Assembly: GCA_028551475.1 (NCBI GenBank)
Contig: CM052354.1
Location: forward strand, 20,173,258-20,237,257
DNA length: 64,000 bases
Source of the DNA: Casuarina equisetifolia
Lineage: Eukaryota; Streptophyta; Magnoliopsida; Fagales; Casuarinaceae
Direction of reading: 5' to 3'
The first letter of the stretch is position 1, and each line of letters opens with the position of its first letter. The position numbers and the translations under genes were made by a program. Below are positions 1 to 12,597 of this stretch, piece by piece. A model generated the notes under the pieces. The model was given only the letters and a program-made list of their open reading frames with translations. It was not told the DNA's origin and ran no database searches.

Positions 1-1696
1 TGTCTTATAAGGTGCACCATTTAGTTCCTCACATGGAAGCTATCAGGATCTCGTTTTCAACTTTCTTTTTCATTTGTATAATGTTCGCAATATCTTAATC
101 TTTCCCCATCTTCTGTGGCATCTATCTTAGTGCGATAATCTTCTTCCTCAAAGAGAAACAGCAAAAACATCTTGCTTTCTGCAGTTATTTAGCTGTGTTG
201 TTGGCTTCACGTAGCAAAATGATGGAAGTGTTGGCTTCCATTCAAGGTGCAGCAGTCGTAGCTACTGGTGGGATTTCTTTGTTAAGATCTCCTGTGTTAT
301 TATTAGCTTAGTGCTTCTTCACCTCATTCTTTGTCATTTGGGTAAACCAGGTCCTCATATCCGAATTCTTAGTTTGATATGTTTAAAATCCTACTTTTGG
401 TACATTAATATCGAAATCCTTGATGTCTGCAACTCTTCCTCTATTTTTCTTAAAATAATGGGTGCCTTGAACTTCATTAGTGTTAAAACTAAGGATTCAT
501 ATCAGAAATTCAAATCTTAAAAGTTAAGATAACACAACACAGAAGGAGATCTTAGCAACCCTAAGGATGTCTCAAGGAGAGGAAACTCTAAGGACAAAGC
601 TAAGCCCGGAAACAAGTCACCTAATGAAAAGGCCAACGTCAAAAGCATTAGAAGCACGTCAAGTATTGAACAGGGCAAAATTAAAAGCATTGAGAAAGTG
701 TTAAAAGATTCATTTTCTCTTTAAAACCGACTAATAAACTTGGGCACCGAAATCATTTGAGAAGGCTCGTTCCCTCCTTGAAACCAGCTAGTAAGATAGC
801 TTTATGTTTTTTATTTTAAAGAAAATTTCCAAATAAGATTTAAATAATGTGGAACAACCTATACTATTCTTAACAAATACACGAGTAAAGGGAAAGAAAT
901 TGAGAGAAAAAAGTTAGTAGGAGAAACAAAATATGAACCCCTCGAGCTATTTTATTGAAAAAATAGCTAGAGTGATAGTAGAAAAAATTTGAATTAATAG
1001 AATAAAGAAACAGTAAGAAAAATTTATTACATAATGTTATTTACATATTACAACTGATTATTGAACGTATATAGTCTGTTATTCACAAAGTTAACAGTAG
1101 ATGAAACCCCAAGAACATAGTATTGACAATTCCGCTTCATACTATTCTCTAATTTCCGCCATATTAAAACTGTTAATGAAACCCACAGGAGAATGAAAGA
1201 ATATCTGCACACCTGGGGGAAAAAAGAATAAAGGAAACAGAATGTAGCTCAAAACAGCCAAAAGAAAAAGAGGGGCATTAATCCAAAGAGTGGGGGAAAA
1301 AAGGATGTAGAATGAAAGTAAATTTTTGCAAATGTACCGATTCGAATATCAACCCAAAAGCTTGCCAATTTGGGATTTACAAGAAAATCACATTTGTGTA
1401 TACGCTACACCAGGGCTCTACAAGAAATGCTGATTGATTTCTTGGCCATCTCTCAAAGCCCCTAAATTGGTCAAGAGATACAGGGATGATCCTCGTATGC
1501 CTGAATTAGAGATCTTGGAAATCTAGGAAAGAAAATCTTTTCTTTTTTCTCTAAATTTGAAATGTAAATCTAAGTGTCAGGCATGAGCAACAGCTTTGCA
1601 ACAAAGTATTGAACTAGCATGCTTGCGCTAACATAGCCAACATCATTCATATATACATACCCACTTCACTCAGTGCCACATACTTCACAGGTCCCA
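1..1696. repeat. Inverted-duplication arm, part 1 (3' flank of ATG18f)
   Basis: This block is found again in reverse complement at 15280-16977, base 1 pairing with base 16977. Stretches compared by eye differ by about 1 %; for example a 69-codon chance ORF at 311-520 and its partner at 16458-16667 encode only two differing residues. The block holds the 3' flank and probable 3' UTR of ATG18f and, reading on the plus strand, the end of a convergent unidentified gene. Because it reaches the window edge, the true left end of the duplication cannot be seen. Confidence 0.95.
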
Positions 1697-1769
1697 AGTC
1701 AATGAACGCCAATAAGCCCATCACTATTTTCAATTAACAAACTGGTTAAACCAGAAAAGAAACATACCT

Positions 1770-4700
1770 CTAATCAAACTCTTCACCTTTATCTTCAGAA
1801 TGATTCTCCATTTTCAGGCCTGTTTTGTCACTATTTACAAACTTGAGTTGAGCCTCCATTCTTAAGCTCTCTCTATTATTTACAACCTCAAGCCGTGTCT
1901 TTGTCTTCGGGCCGTAATTAGTATTTACAAAGCCCTTGGTTTCTACAAGCATCTGAGAACCCTCTGATTCAGTTTCTTCAATGCCATTGCGAAATTCTGC
2001 CACTGGGGAACTACCATCAGCCATAAAGTCCAGAGAGCCAGTGCTGCTCCCACGTGAAAGCCCGCCATTAGAAGACAGCCCAGACCTCTGATGCTGAAGT
2101 TGCCCATTAGCATTGCTACCTAGGGCAGAGTTCCTGAATGAAAAAGGAAACAGTACGACATTAAGACCCCCTACGTGTTGTGAACAGAAGACAGTACACA
2201 AGGTTTAAAAAGTAAGACACATCACTTGTGTACATCAGGCAAAAAACATAAGTTTCCTTGATTGATAAGTTGCAATACATCTAGTAAGTTTTAAATCCAC
2301 AGCCTCAAATTCCATCTATTCTGAAGAAAGGAAGTGGTGTTATTTAAGCTACAGCTAAGTGGCACATCAGAAAAAACACATGATCAAGCTTTTTCTAAGA
2401 TAGTGTTCTACAGTCTAATATGCGGGAGAAAACATGCTATCTAAATTGCATCCATAGAAGCAAGTTAAATAAATGGACTCAGACTTGGTTCACCTTATTT
2501 GTTGCATTCTGCGAGTTGGAAGATAGTCAAAAACTGGAACCAAGCCTTTTGACCTTGCTTCAATCATTCGAGTTGGAACTCTTTCGATTTCAATTTCCCC
2601 CTCAGAAGCAGTTGTTTCATCCATTTTTGCACCTTCTACCATCATTGACTGAAAGTACATCTGCAGCCAAATGTACAAGAATATGTGAAGTATGTAAGAA
2701 TAATTAACAAGAAAACCTAAATTTCATTTCAGCAGTACATATATTATATACCTCAGGCTTTGCCCATAACGGAGTCCGAGCTTGATGCATCTGTAGTTCA
2801 GCCTCTGATATATAGAAATGATGCTTCTCCTCAGGACTGATCTTTGCCTTCATGAATGTACCTCCAGCTTCAGGATAAATGCTATTTCCTTTCTTCGCTC
2901 CCTTGGAATATATTTTATTGTTGTCTGAACTTCCATTGTCACCGTATATGTCGATGTTATCTTCTCTCTCTCTTCGATTTTGTTTCTGACAGATATTCCA
3001 CTTCTGGATAGGCTCAACAACTAACCTAGCATCACCTTCTAGAGCTGAATCTGGTGCAATGCTTAATCCAGGCATCAGGACTGTTGGATCTTGAAAAGCT
3101 GGTGTTCTCAATGCATATTGTATCATACAACCAGAAGGAGAGAAGACTAAAAGGAAATACTTTCCCTTCGAAGAGTTGCAATCCATGTATACAGCATTGG
3201 CTCTGCAATTGTGAAACGATGATGCAATAGCCCCTGAAAGGGAATTCATCCTGCCTGTTGCAGCAGCTGCAGCACCACTGACAGAGCCTCTCCATCCGTT
3301 ATTTCCATTCCTTATTCTGCTAACAACAGAAAGTGTAACTGGAGCACCAGCAGCACAAAGGCTTGGTTGATTAGGTGGCCAACGAACTACTGGCTTGGTC
3401 ATACTGCCTAAAGTACCATTTTTTGGGGCAAAATTAGCATCAGCAGACTGAAAGTTTACAGATCCTCCAAGAGGATTTATGGCAAAGAGATGGCTTGTTC
3501 CCCTTGACGAGCTAATCATAATCCAGTTGCTGTCATCACTAAAGCTGATATCCTGTATGACCTGAAAAATTATCCAAAAAACAGTAAGCACTGGACACAA
3601 AATAACATATTCAAGAAGGAACCTTAAAAAGCCATCCAAAACTTACTGCATTTGTTAAACCACGTTGCAGCCTGTAAAGATGCACATAGGATGCACCTGT
3701 ATCACATGCAGAAGAGCTTCCGGCAGGTCCAGGCATTATTTTGAAAACGTTTATGTTGTGTCCCTGAACGGAAGCTGTAACTAAAAGGGTGCCGCTAGGG
3801 TCAAAGCATAATGCTGAAATAGGACTCTTGTGTGCCCTGAACTGGGCAATAACAAGTTTGCTGACAATATCTCTGACAATGACCTGATAAACAAAAGAAA
3901 ACAATAGGTAACCCAGGGAAAAATACCTAAGATATCAGAAAGAATCAAGCCAGTACAAGTTGACAACAAACTTTATTTTATTTTATTTTATTTTATTTTT
4001 TTCCACGAACTTTATTAGTAGATAAGTTGCTACCACGCCCTGTAGCAGTAAACTCGTGCCTCAAAATAAATTTTAACGCCAGAATAGTAAAACACAATAA
4101 AATCTCTCATATGACTAATACTGTGCAATGTAATTAATGCATTCACCAAGGCAGAGAAGCAGAACTAACATTCAGGCAGAAAAACTCTGACCAAGCTTGC
4201 AAAAGTAATACTGAAGAGAAAAGGGAGCTAACATATTAGGGATTTCAGTAACAGGTAAAAGCAGACTAGAGAAAAGCATGTACCATGCCGATATTTTCTG
4301 CATCCATGAAATTGACACTAACAACTCCATTGCCTTTCCTGCCAGGATTCCCCACTTGCAGCGAAGTATTACTATCAGGTAGAAGCTCAGAGCAGTACCT
4401 GGAAAGCGTCTTATACCCCATGTCTCCAAGATTCACAATCCCAGCAGCAAGTTGTTTGCTTGATTCTTTTGCATAGTGAGCGACCATGCTTCCGTTTGGA
4501 GGGAACCCAGGATGACTTGCAGGCATTAGATGTTGTGGACTGACCCGTCCTGAATTTGAGACCACAACTTGACTGCCACTGTAAGCAAGCCATCGGGAAC
4601 CCACTGCAAGAGGTCCGTACCCTATGCTTCCAGAACCAGGATAACCCGTAACAATAGGATTTGTAAGAATAGTATATTCCCTCTCTAATGTTGTGGCATC

Positions 4701-6719
4701 AAAGCAGTGTATCTGCAATTTGTAACATTTAATTTCTTACACTTTGAGTTGGCAGAAAGAAAGGGTGATTGAAAAGAACATAAGCAGATATACCTGATTT
4801 GCTAGAGAAACAGCAACAACTTGGGCACTGCACCTTACAGAGTAAACAACCGATCTGAACTTTAGCACTTGAACATAAGACTGAGATCTGAAGGAATAAA
4901 ACCGAACATAACCATTCATTGAATCATGGCTATTGGAGATGTTCCCATTGCTAGGAGTGGCTGAACCATCCTGAACATTTCTTCCTACAGAAAGGGACCC
5001 ATCATCACAAATGGCCAACAATGGGTGGCTGTCTGCAAACTTGCCTTGTGATCTCTTAGATTCTAATGGTTTTGGTAGCATTTGCATAAATGAAACAGGA
5101 CCATCATGCCTGGAAAGTAGTTCACGGATGTTGTCTGCATCCTCAACATCCCAAACCTGGAAACCAGACCGGTAAGCCAGCAGAAGAACTTGCCGAATGA
5201 CGTCTCCCGCATACTCTAACTTGTCAAACCCAGCCCAGTTCACCTATGAAAAAGAATACATAGATATATAAAAACAACTTAGCTCCATTACTAGCTCTTG
5301 CTTTAAAAAAGCCAAAAGATCTATTAGAGGATGGGCCACTCATATTGAAACCATATGACCAATACCGTCACCAAATCAAAACACATGTAGAAAGACAACA
5401 ATGAAGATTTGGTGAAACACAACTATTCCACATCAATGCAGGGTAACATTCAATCATATCACAGTCCCCCATCAACCACAATCAGTATACACATACCTTT
5501 ATGAAAAAAGAAAAACCAAAACACCTGTCATATAGCATAATAACACCTCGCCCACACTGTGTCCACATTCAAGTACATCTCACCTCACATAATTATGGAA
5601 TTCAGTGTAAATGCATTGTAATTTATACAATTACTTGCATGACTATTTCAAGTTGTTCTCCCCCAATCCTGCATAAAACAAGTTTTCGTTAATGGGCTTC
5701 TATAAATATTTCTCCCCCTAAGTTTGCTACCCGCAGTATCTTCAATTAACTTTTTGTGTGGACTCTCTGCAAATAACCTACTAAATGGGAACAAAATAAC
5801 TCATCTCGTTCCATAAATACTTTACAGCAACTCCAGCACTTCATGACCAAGTTTCCTTTTCAAAAGTTGAAGTTTCCTTATTCAATTGCACTCAACTTCC
5901 AGGCAAAACAACTTGACCCAGCAAGATCAATGTTCGTCAAGTAAGAAGGTCGACAAAGTATCATATCTTAATTCTAAGAATAAAGATTCATGCAGAACAA
6001 CTTCACCCAGAATATCCATCTTCCAACTATTTGCAACTTCCATTGTACTAAATTATGCAGGTCCACTTGAGTACCCACAATCACCTTAGTACAGAACAAA
6101 CTAGCTCACATCAAAACACACTCTTCACAACAGAAACACCGTGCATTCCGTGTTCCAAATATTGCTTTAAGTTGGTTGGAATACCCATAAACTGAAACAG
6201 AGAGCAATAACGATTCTCCATCACTCCTCTAAATTATATCAACACGTTAAACTAAACGTAAATCATTTAATAGCCTCCCCATTTAGAAGGTTTAGTAGTT
6301 TCTCTCACAAAGGGTTGGGCCATAAGTGATGAAATTTTCTAAACAAAGAAACAATCATTCTGGAGCCACTAAAAGTAAACTACCTATTTATACATTTAAA
6401 CTCCCTTAAAGGATACACTTTCACATGAGAAATCCTAATTGGGAAAAGATAAAAAATTACGCACATTTATTCTCTATACGCATAATAGAAAGAAAACAAA
6501 CGAAACTATCACACCTCATACCTGATCATGGTTGGCATCATCATCCCTATCCACAATTGTCGATGCCACCGATGCCGCTGAACGTGCCACCGTTGATGCC
6601 CCAGACGAGACGATCCTCAGGTAGCTGGAGAGAGCACGAAACGAGCTGGGAATAAAGCCGTTGGGCCGTCCTGCCCTCGGCGCACCACCCTGCTGTTGTT
6701 TCTGGCCCTCATTCCTCAT
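1770..6719 (-). CDS. ATG18F: Autophagy-related protein 18f-like (WD40 beta-propeller plus BCAS3 domain), 7 coding exons
   Basis: PROPPIN-type phosphoinositide-binding protein of autophagosome formation. Coding exons on the minus strand are 6522-6719, 4794-5243, 4284-4712, 3647-3883, 2752-3561, 2494-2660 and 1770-2133; all junctions are GT..AG and the frame stays open for 884 aa. The start at 6719 gives MRNEGQKQQQ and a Ser/Ala-rich N-terminus; two further ATGs lie in frame upstream, but family alignment favours this one. The WD40 part begins at VNWAGFDKLE (about residue 67). The propeller phosphoinositide motif, FRRG in yeast, appears as LYRLQRG in exon 4. The BCAS3 domain follows in exon 5, with VVEPIQKWNICQKQNRRERE and HHFYISEAELQMHQARTPLW. 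These features mark the plant ATG18f/g/h clade; exon 1 and exon 2 look most like ATG18f, and the choice among f, g and h is less certain. An inverted, broken copy lies at 13691-16977. Confidence 0.93.
4408..5315. repeat. Inverted-duplication arm, part 2 (ATG18f exon 2, intron 2, part of exon 3)
   Basis: Found again in reverse complement at 13691-15279, interrupted there by a solo LTR. It covers the end of intron 1, all of exon 2, intron 2 and most of exon 3. Exon 2 of the two copies differs at 13 of 450 positions by hand count. The sequence between parts 1 and 2 (about 1697-4407, the rest of exon 3 through exon 7) is missing from the copy. Confidence 0.95.
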
Positions 6720-7560
6720 TCCAAGAACTAAAGAAAGCAAAATACCCAATACCCAGAACACAAATATCGCCGATTCTCCGATATCGCCCTTGATCATAAC
6801 CCCCCAAGTGTTTCCGATTAATCCTCTAAGCCGAATCCATGAAGCAAAAAACAGCCCCAATTAATTAGTTGAGGGTACAAATATTTCCATATCTCCTCGC
6901 CCCAAGCGAAAGCATTCAATCCAAATTCAGAAACCCTCAGAAACCACACGACTATCAACACTAACGAATGAATTACTAAGGGGGGAAAAAAAAAACGCTT
7001 TGATTTCTGCTAGCGTTTGCACCTCCAATTCGAGATTAAAAAAAAAAAATCAAAACTTTGAAAACAGAGCTCCCAGGATTTGTCTTCAATACCCACAAAC
7101 CCAAAACCACAGCAGAATCAACAAAAGGAATTAAAGCTTTATGGCTTTTTTGTACCCAAGCAATAATCAGCAATCTCAGGCCAATCCCAATTAAATCAAT
7201 ATAAAAACCTCTAAAACAAAACGATAGAGAAAGAATATTTATTTTGAATGGGGAACCGAAAAGACATAAAACAAAGATTTCGAAATCAAATTATGGTACA
7301 GCGTTGTCGGAAAGAAGTGAAGGGCTTTGGAAGCGAAAAGCGCCGAGAAATCGCCAGAGAATCGGGCGAGATCAGAGGAGAGAGAAACCCAGTTTAGAGA
7401 GAGAAACCCAAAATTTGGATAATGGTAGAGAAAAAACGAATATAAGTGTTTGTGAGTATTTTCTGCGTTGTGTGATTAAAAGGCCCTGCCCTGCCCTGCC
7501 CTCCGTCTACGTCTCTGTCTCTCCCGTTCAAGTTTTCTCTTTCTTTTTCTTTTTGTCAAA
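6720..7560 (-). promoter_or_regulatory. Probable 5' leader and promoter of ATG18f
   Basis: This stretch lies upstream of the ATG18f start on the minus strand and is not part of the duplicated copy. It contains A-rich runs near 6985 and 7040 and, around 7320-7420, a purine-rich plus strand (pyrimidine-rich on the minus strand), as is common in plant leaders. A 170-codon plus-strand open frame here (7244-7756) resembles nothing I recognise and is low in complexity. Transcript ends cannot be placed from sequence alone. Confidence 0.4.
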
Positions 7561-8867
7561 GTTTTGGCTCAAAGGAATGAGGTTCGTTCTCGTACTCTCG
7601 AACCAACAAAAAACGACCTCCAGAAACCTCCCACGCACGTCTTGTCCCGCTCCAACGCTGTCAAACAGTGTTCACCTGCTTTCAACTTTCCTCTCCAAAA
7701 CCCAGAAACCCAATTTTTACACACCCCTCCCACAAGTAAAAACCCACCAAATATAACCCCACCAATTCCGGAGTTATCTTCTCCTTCCTCTTGCTCTTCC
7801 TTATCTGCTCGATGACTAGTAACACATCTCATGCGTTTGACCACTTGAGGAAATCTAGCTCAAAGCCCCCAAGATATTTTTAAAAAATTAAAATTAAAAC
7901 TTTTCCTTTTTTTTCCTTGCTTATTAGGTATTTGATCCCATCAAGAACATGGATCCCCACGTGCTTTCTTGTACGACCGTCGGTAAATCAAACCGAACAT
8001 TTATTCCTCTGTTTTTCTTTCTTCTCTATTTGAGTTTTTGAATTAAATTTGAACTACCGAGATTTCAAGTTAGGTGAACAGACCAAGATTTTCTCATACG
8101 GGTTTACGAGAAAGTTGATGTTATGTCCGTTGTTGTTGTTGGCTTTGACACTGGTGTAGAATAAATAGTTAACGTGGGGGGTTGGGAAAATATGATCCCA
8201 CGGCGTAAATCCTGGGAGCAATCGTATGTCGTGTCTCTTGTGGAGTACGGAGGACGAATTCTCTCTTGACTTTTCTACCGGACAGGAGCAGAATCCAACA
8301 GGGTTTGCTCTATAAGCAAGGTTTTCTTGCTCTCCAAGCACTTTTTTTATTTATTTATTTCATTTCTCTTGCCATTTAATTACTAAAATTACTTAAATTC
8401 TCTTGAGTCAGCATCCATGAACACTAACTAACTCTCAACCCCTTAATATAGAGTCTAGACACCTCCTCTTACATCTTCTATCCATAAGAGATTTTATCTT
8501 ATCTTTTAACTTTTTAAAATCTTACTGTTTTACTGGAAAGATTAAAACTTACCCTCAAATTAGTAAATGAATTTGTGAGTTGTATTCCGAGTTCTGGAGG
8601 GCACAGTTTCTTCGAGAGAATATCTTAAAAAGAATATCCTGCTTAGATGCGAACCATTGCAGGAAACATATACCTAAAAAGAAAAAGATAGAACCCCCGA
8701 CGTTTTGTGGAACACAGTAATCATTGATTTGCAGAACCCCTCTCCATGCAGTTCCCAACGGTCAGAATAAATAACGTAAAATCTTCATGCTCTTGCCGGT
8801 TTCAAAAGGCAATGCGACTCTAGACAATCATGTCATTCAACTTCATTTTCATATCATCAGGATATTG

Positions 8868-8917
<50 letters not shown>

Positions 8918-10290
8918 TAAGGGGGGGGGGACCAGAGGTCAGCTTCATGGTTAATCATCTGGAGCAGCGCAATCTCCATCCTCTGTTCTCGGCCTGTCAT
9001 GCTCCGTCATAGTACGGACAAATTCATCCGAGACGTGGCATGGGTTTCCGACATATTGCCAACTTCATATGCTTTATCAACGTCAACTATGATAACTTCA
9101 GAATACAATCAAATCGAATTCTAATTTATTTATTTTAACTTAAAGTTGGTTTTTCTCTTTATCCTCTTTAATTTGTTCGCTTCTTCATTTTTTTTTATTA
9201 CTCTTCAATAATTAATATAGCATCATGCTTTTAACATGAAATGAAAACACTTGAAAAAGAGTGCATATTTGTTAACCTTTTAGTTTTTGGTGAAAAGTGG
9301 TTTACTTTTTAACACAAGATGGGGTTTCCATTTCCACGAGATTATGATAGTGGAGGGGAAGAGCCGACAAAGATACTATGAACGTCGTTTTACTACGATA
9401 AAGGGTTAAAACGGACGAATCGGTGCCATACCTAAATCACTTTTTTGAAAAGAAATTGTTATTTTTGTTGTTTGTAAGGAAGCAACTAGAAGTTCAAGCC
9501 GATTGATGATCGCCACCTTCGTTTTTAAATAATTGTGGTAGCTATCAATTCTCACAAAGTTTATGACCACTTACTTAGCTGGACATCATTTGCAACAGGG
9601 CAAGTCACTGACGGATCAAGCCACTGGCATGATTGATTTTGTCTTACCACATTAATAAAAAACTTAATTATAAAAGTAATGGGTCGTTTGGTACTTTTCT
9701 TTGTTTGTTTTTTTTTTAAATATTATAACACATATACAACTCATATATACGATATGTTGAATTTTAAATCTCACTGTTAGAATTCATGTTAATTCATCGT
9801 TGAACCAATTAGCTAAGTAACTTGATATTTAGTACAAGAGTGCTGTATATTTATATTGTGATTTTTTGATTTGAAAAGATAATTAGTTTATTTTTTCTGT
9901 GGCGCGTGCGCTGCAAGCATCAGAGCACGAGTCGTTTACGCAGTCCTTTCGTGGAAGTTCTGTTCTTGGATTATAGATAGGATTGCGTCATCCGGATTCG
10001 TGGAAACCAGGGCGGTACGCAAGTTATCCGTGCCGGCTACGTAGGCCTGTCAAATCGGCAACCCAACACGTGCGCCTCACGCGTCAGTCGCTTATAATTT
10101 TAGACAACAGATAACTCTCCAAACGTAAAAAAATTGCGTAAAAAATAACCAAAACCAATGTGTAAAAAAGTAAGGTGGTTCGACACCTATTGAGACATCC
10201 CGACGGCTGAAAATTTACATCAAATCAGTTAGTTCTAGAATTGATAAATGCGGTCTAGTTCAATGAATACCTTTTTCTTTTCTCTACTTT
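7561..10290. other. Intergenic, AT-rich, no gene recognised
   Basis: No credible coding region was found. It holds a (TA)n microsatellite near 8873-8909 followed by a T run and a run of ten G, and a GC-richer patch at about 9895-10085. A 95-codon minus-strand open frame at 8054-8341 has no recognisable domain. No transposon ends could be defined. Confidence 0.6.
8873..8930. repeat. (TA)n microsatellite with adjoining T and G runs
   Basis: Roughly 18 TA units followed by about ten T and ten G. Simple repeat in intergenic DNA; its length is likely variable and error-prone in assembly. Confidence 0.9.
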
Positions 10291-10763
10291 CTTAATTATG
10301 CGTTGAACGTGGTGGTGGCACATTACAACATGCTATGTTCTCCAATCAGGGTTCGGTCTGTCACAAAACAACATGCGATTTACCCTTTTTTTAATGTGTC
10401 TAATCAGGTGGGAAAGTGTGTGGGCTAGTCAATAAGGTGGCCCATCAAAAACCCAATCAGTGATCGAATTTGGGTCGGTTTTTCCTGGCCCAAGGATCAG
10501 ACACGCATTCAATGGCGTTCGGTCCTTGAGAAACAACGGACAAGACAAACAAACTCGTGCACAGCCGGCACAGAATTTCGGCACCCTGAGTCAGCACAGG
10601 CGTGATCCCCACCTTTCTAATTAAAAAAATCATGCTTGGAGCGGCAATTCCAAGACCACTCCTTTCTTGCCGTAATGGTCGACTTCTTGTCACCGGAAAA
10701 CCAAAATGTAATAAAGGATGAATAAACGTGTTTTTAATGATGATTATTTACTTTTGAAATATT
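10291..10763 (+). pseudogene. Decayed copy of the upstream region of the BLTP3-like gene
   Basis: This segment aligns in the same orientation with 20971-21427, which lies 0.65-1.1 kb upstream of the intact BLTP3-like start at 22075. Shared strings include TGTTCTCCAATCAGGGT, ACAACATGCGATTTACC and TGTGTCTAATCAGGTG, with many substitutions and small indels between them, so the copy is much older than the ATG18f duplication. Together with the exon 11-12 relic at 11029-11548 it forms a gapped copy of the BLTP3 locus from which the region between (21428-24667 in the intact gene) has been lost or replaced. Confidence 0.8.
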
Positions 10764-11028
10764 ATACTTGAACATGCTTGGGTATGAAAAATAAAAAATA
10801 AAAACTTAAAGCAGGTTTTTTCGATGAGCCTCTCCTGACTCCATCGTGCATTATTTCTATCAAGTACTATAATAAAATGAGTGAATGAATTGCATCTATA
10901 TTGCTATAATAATTTATACAATGGAAAGCCTGGCATTATTCTTAGTATAAATAAGGTATTAACTTAATTTTAAGATTAATTTGGCAACATATTTAGTAAT
11001 ACATGCATGTTTCCTCATATGCGCCAAT

Positions 11029-11548
11029 TTGTATTCTTCTCTCGCATCAAACTCTAGCAAAGATCTATAGAAACAATAGGAGGTATGTAGTCTCCATTGT
11101 TGTAGACCACATATTTTTTGCATTAAAAAGACGTGGGTTTGTCCTCCCCTCCTCTCCATCAATTGGCTGTAGATTTTTCTATTATTATTCTTTTCATATG
11201 GATAATGTACTTTATTTATCTATTGTCCATACTTTATAACTTACTTTATCACTCACTTTCTCTTACATTCTCTTCTAAATGTTTTTCCATATTTATGTTA
11301 GAATGTACCTTCATTTATTTATGTATTTGCTTTTACTTAAGGATTTTTTTCCCCATTCTCTTTACTTGTAGAATTTTAACTTGAACTTTTAATGTAATCC
11401 CTCTCATTTTCATGAGTAATTAGGGGATCTAAATTATTCTTCAACTCTATAATAATATCATCTTACAATTCTTTCAATTAAAAACTAAACACATCTCAAG
11501 CTAAGTGATAGTAAGTAATCCTAAGTTTGTGTTTTCCAAGCTTCATAT
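11029..11548 (+). pseudogene. Decayed copy of BLTP3-like exons 11-12 and introns
   Basis: Aligns in direct orientation with 24668-25198, covering the end of intron 10, exon 11, intron 11, exon 12 and part of intron 12 of the intact gene. The exon 11 counterpart near 11059-11133 reads RSIETIGG, then Met and a stop (ATG TAG), where the intact gene reads RSTEAAGRSLVSIVVDHIF, so it cannot be functional. The exon 12 counterpart is at about 11373-11416. The level of divergence and the missing middle part indicate an old partial duplication. Confidence 0.85.
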
Positions 11549-11566
11549 AGTGCAAATTGATATCAA

Positions 11567-11655
11567 GTGAATGATTTTCAATAATATGATCAACAATTTA
11601 TTTGTAGCATATATTTTTGAGCAAAAGGTTCAAAACCAAAAAATTTATGCGGGTA
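11567..11655. repeat. Short direct repeat flanking the SUVH relics (left)
   Basis: The sequence around GAATGATTTTCAATAAT, TTTGTAGCAT and TTCAAAACC recurs in the same orientation at about 13255-13345, on the other side of the two SUVH relics. It may mark the limits of a duplicated block or be a dispersed repeat; I cannot tell which. Confidence 0.6.
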
Positions 11656-11729
11656 GGCCATGAAAAACTTTTGAACTTTCTAACTTAATACATTGGTCCT
11701 TGACTTTGCTACACCACATTCAAAAATCC

Positions 11730-12597
11730 TTAGTTATAGGTAGCTTTTCTCTTCCATTCATCAATCATACTATAATAAAGGTTGAGCTCCCTCGAAGGAG
11801 GAATGTTCTCCATTGCAAAAAGCATAAGGCGAGGGAACATCAAGTTATTTGTATGGTACAAATTGCATGAACACATTTGGAGTAGCATTGTAGCTCATGT
11901 AGAAAGCCACATTCCTTATTCTCTACACATTCAATGCAAAGTCTAAGGGAGCAATTAAGGGATACAATAGGTGCACATTAATCAATAAATATCCAAGATA
12001 AATCCCACCATTCTTACCCATTTACTCAAAAACCTATTTGGATAGACTAGTACATTATCATTGATATACAAAATTTGGGCTTAATCCTTTGTCATAACAA
12101 CCCTGACATACTCACATATAAAAGAATTAGCTTAAATTAAATCCGTGGACCTAACACCCTAAACAATCTCCTTTAACCTATACACTTCAAGTCTGTTTTT
12201 CAGTCCTTTTTTTGTTACACGGCTTCGGCAAGTGACAAGGCACTTACAAAAAGGTTCACATTTAAAAACCAAAGGTTTCTCTCTCAAAAGAATTCCATTA
12301 TTGTCATAAGAAAATTCTCCATGGTTTTCCTTTGCACCAAAACAACCATTCACATAATCAGAATTGGTATGATTCCTTATCTAATGAAATGCAAACGATG
12401 GAAACATTGACATCACAACAGAGCCATAATTCATGGGATCATGTTTAGTGTCAACTACGGTATATGCAATATTGGCACACAACCCATGAGCCTCACCCTT
12501 AAAAGCCTAGTTCTCGAACTCTTTGCAAACCTCATAACTACAACTAAGAGAGATAAAGTGAAGACCTTTTAATAATTTGACGAACAATGCATTACCA
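11730..12597 (-). pseudogene. SUVH2/SUVH9-type SET-domain relic, unit 1 (with the C-terminus)
   Basis: On the minus strand the best-preserved stretch (about 12353-12168) reads GEFSYDNNGILLREKPLVF, then KCEPFCKCLVTCRSRV, then TKKGLKNRLEVYR. This is the pre-SET to SET junction of SUVH histone methyltransferase-like proteins, closest in my memory to SUVH2/SUVH9, which act in RNA-directed DNA methylation. Downstream, with stops and frameshifts, come remnants of FICEY, LVYPNRF, RIRNVAFYMSY, TPNVFMQF and FAMENIPPSRELNLYYSMIDEW, ending in a TAA at 11730-11732 where the family ends. Upstream (toward 12597) is a degraded counterpart of the segment before the pre-SET region, with DTKHDPMNY and FPSFAFH. 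Several in-frame stops show it is dead. No intact parent gene is in the window. Confidence 0.82.

Noticed and set aside
7244-7756. 170-codon plus-strand open frame
   Set aside because: Lies antisense over the probable ATG18f leader, is low in complexity, has no recognisable domain, and overlaps other chance frames.
8054-8341. 95-codon minus-strand open frame as a gene
   Set aside because: No domain, no splice partners and no coding-like context.
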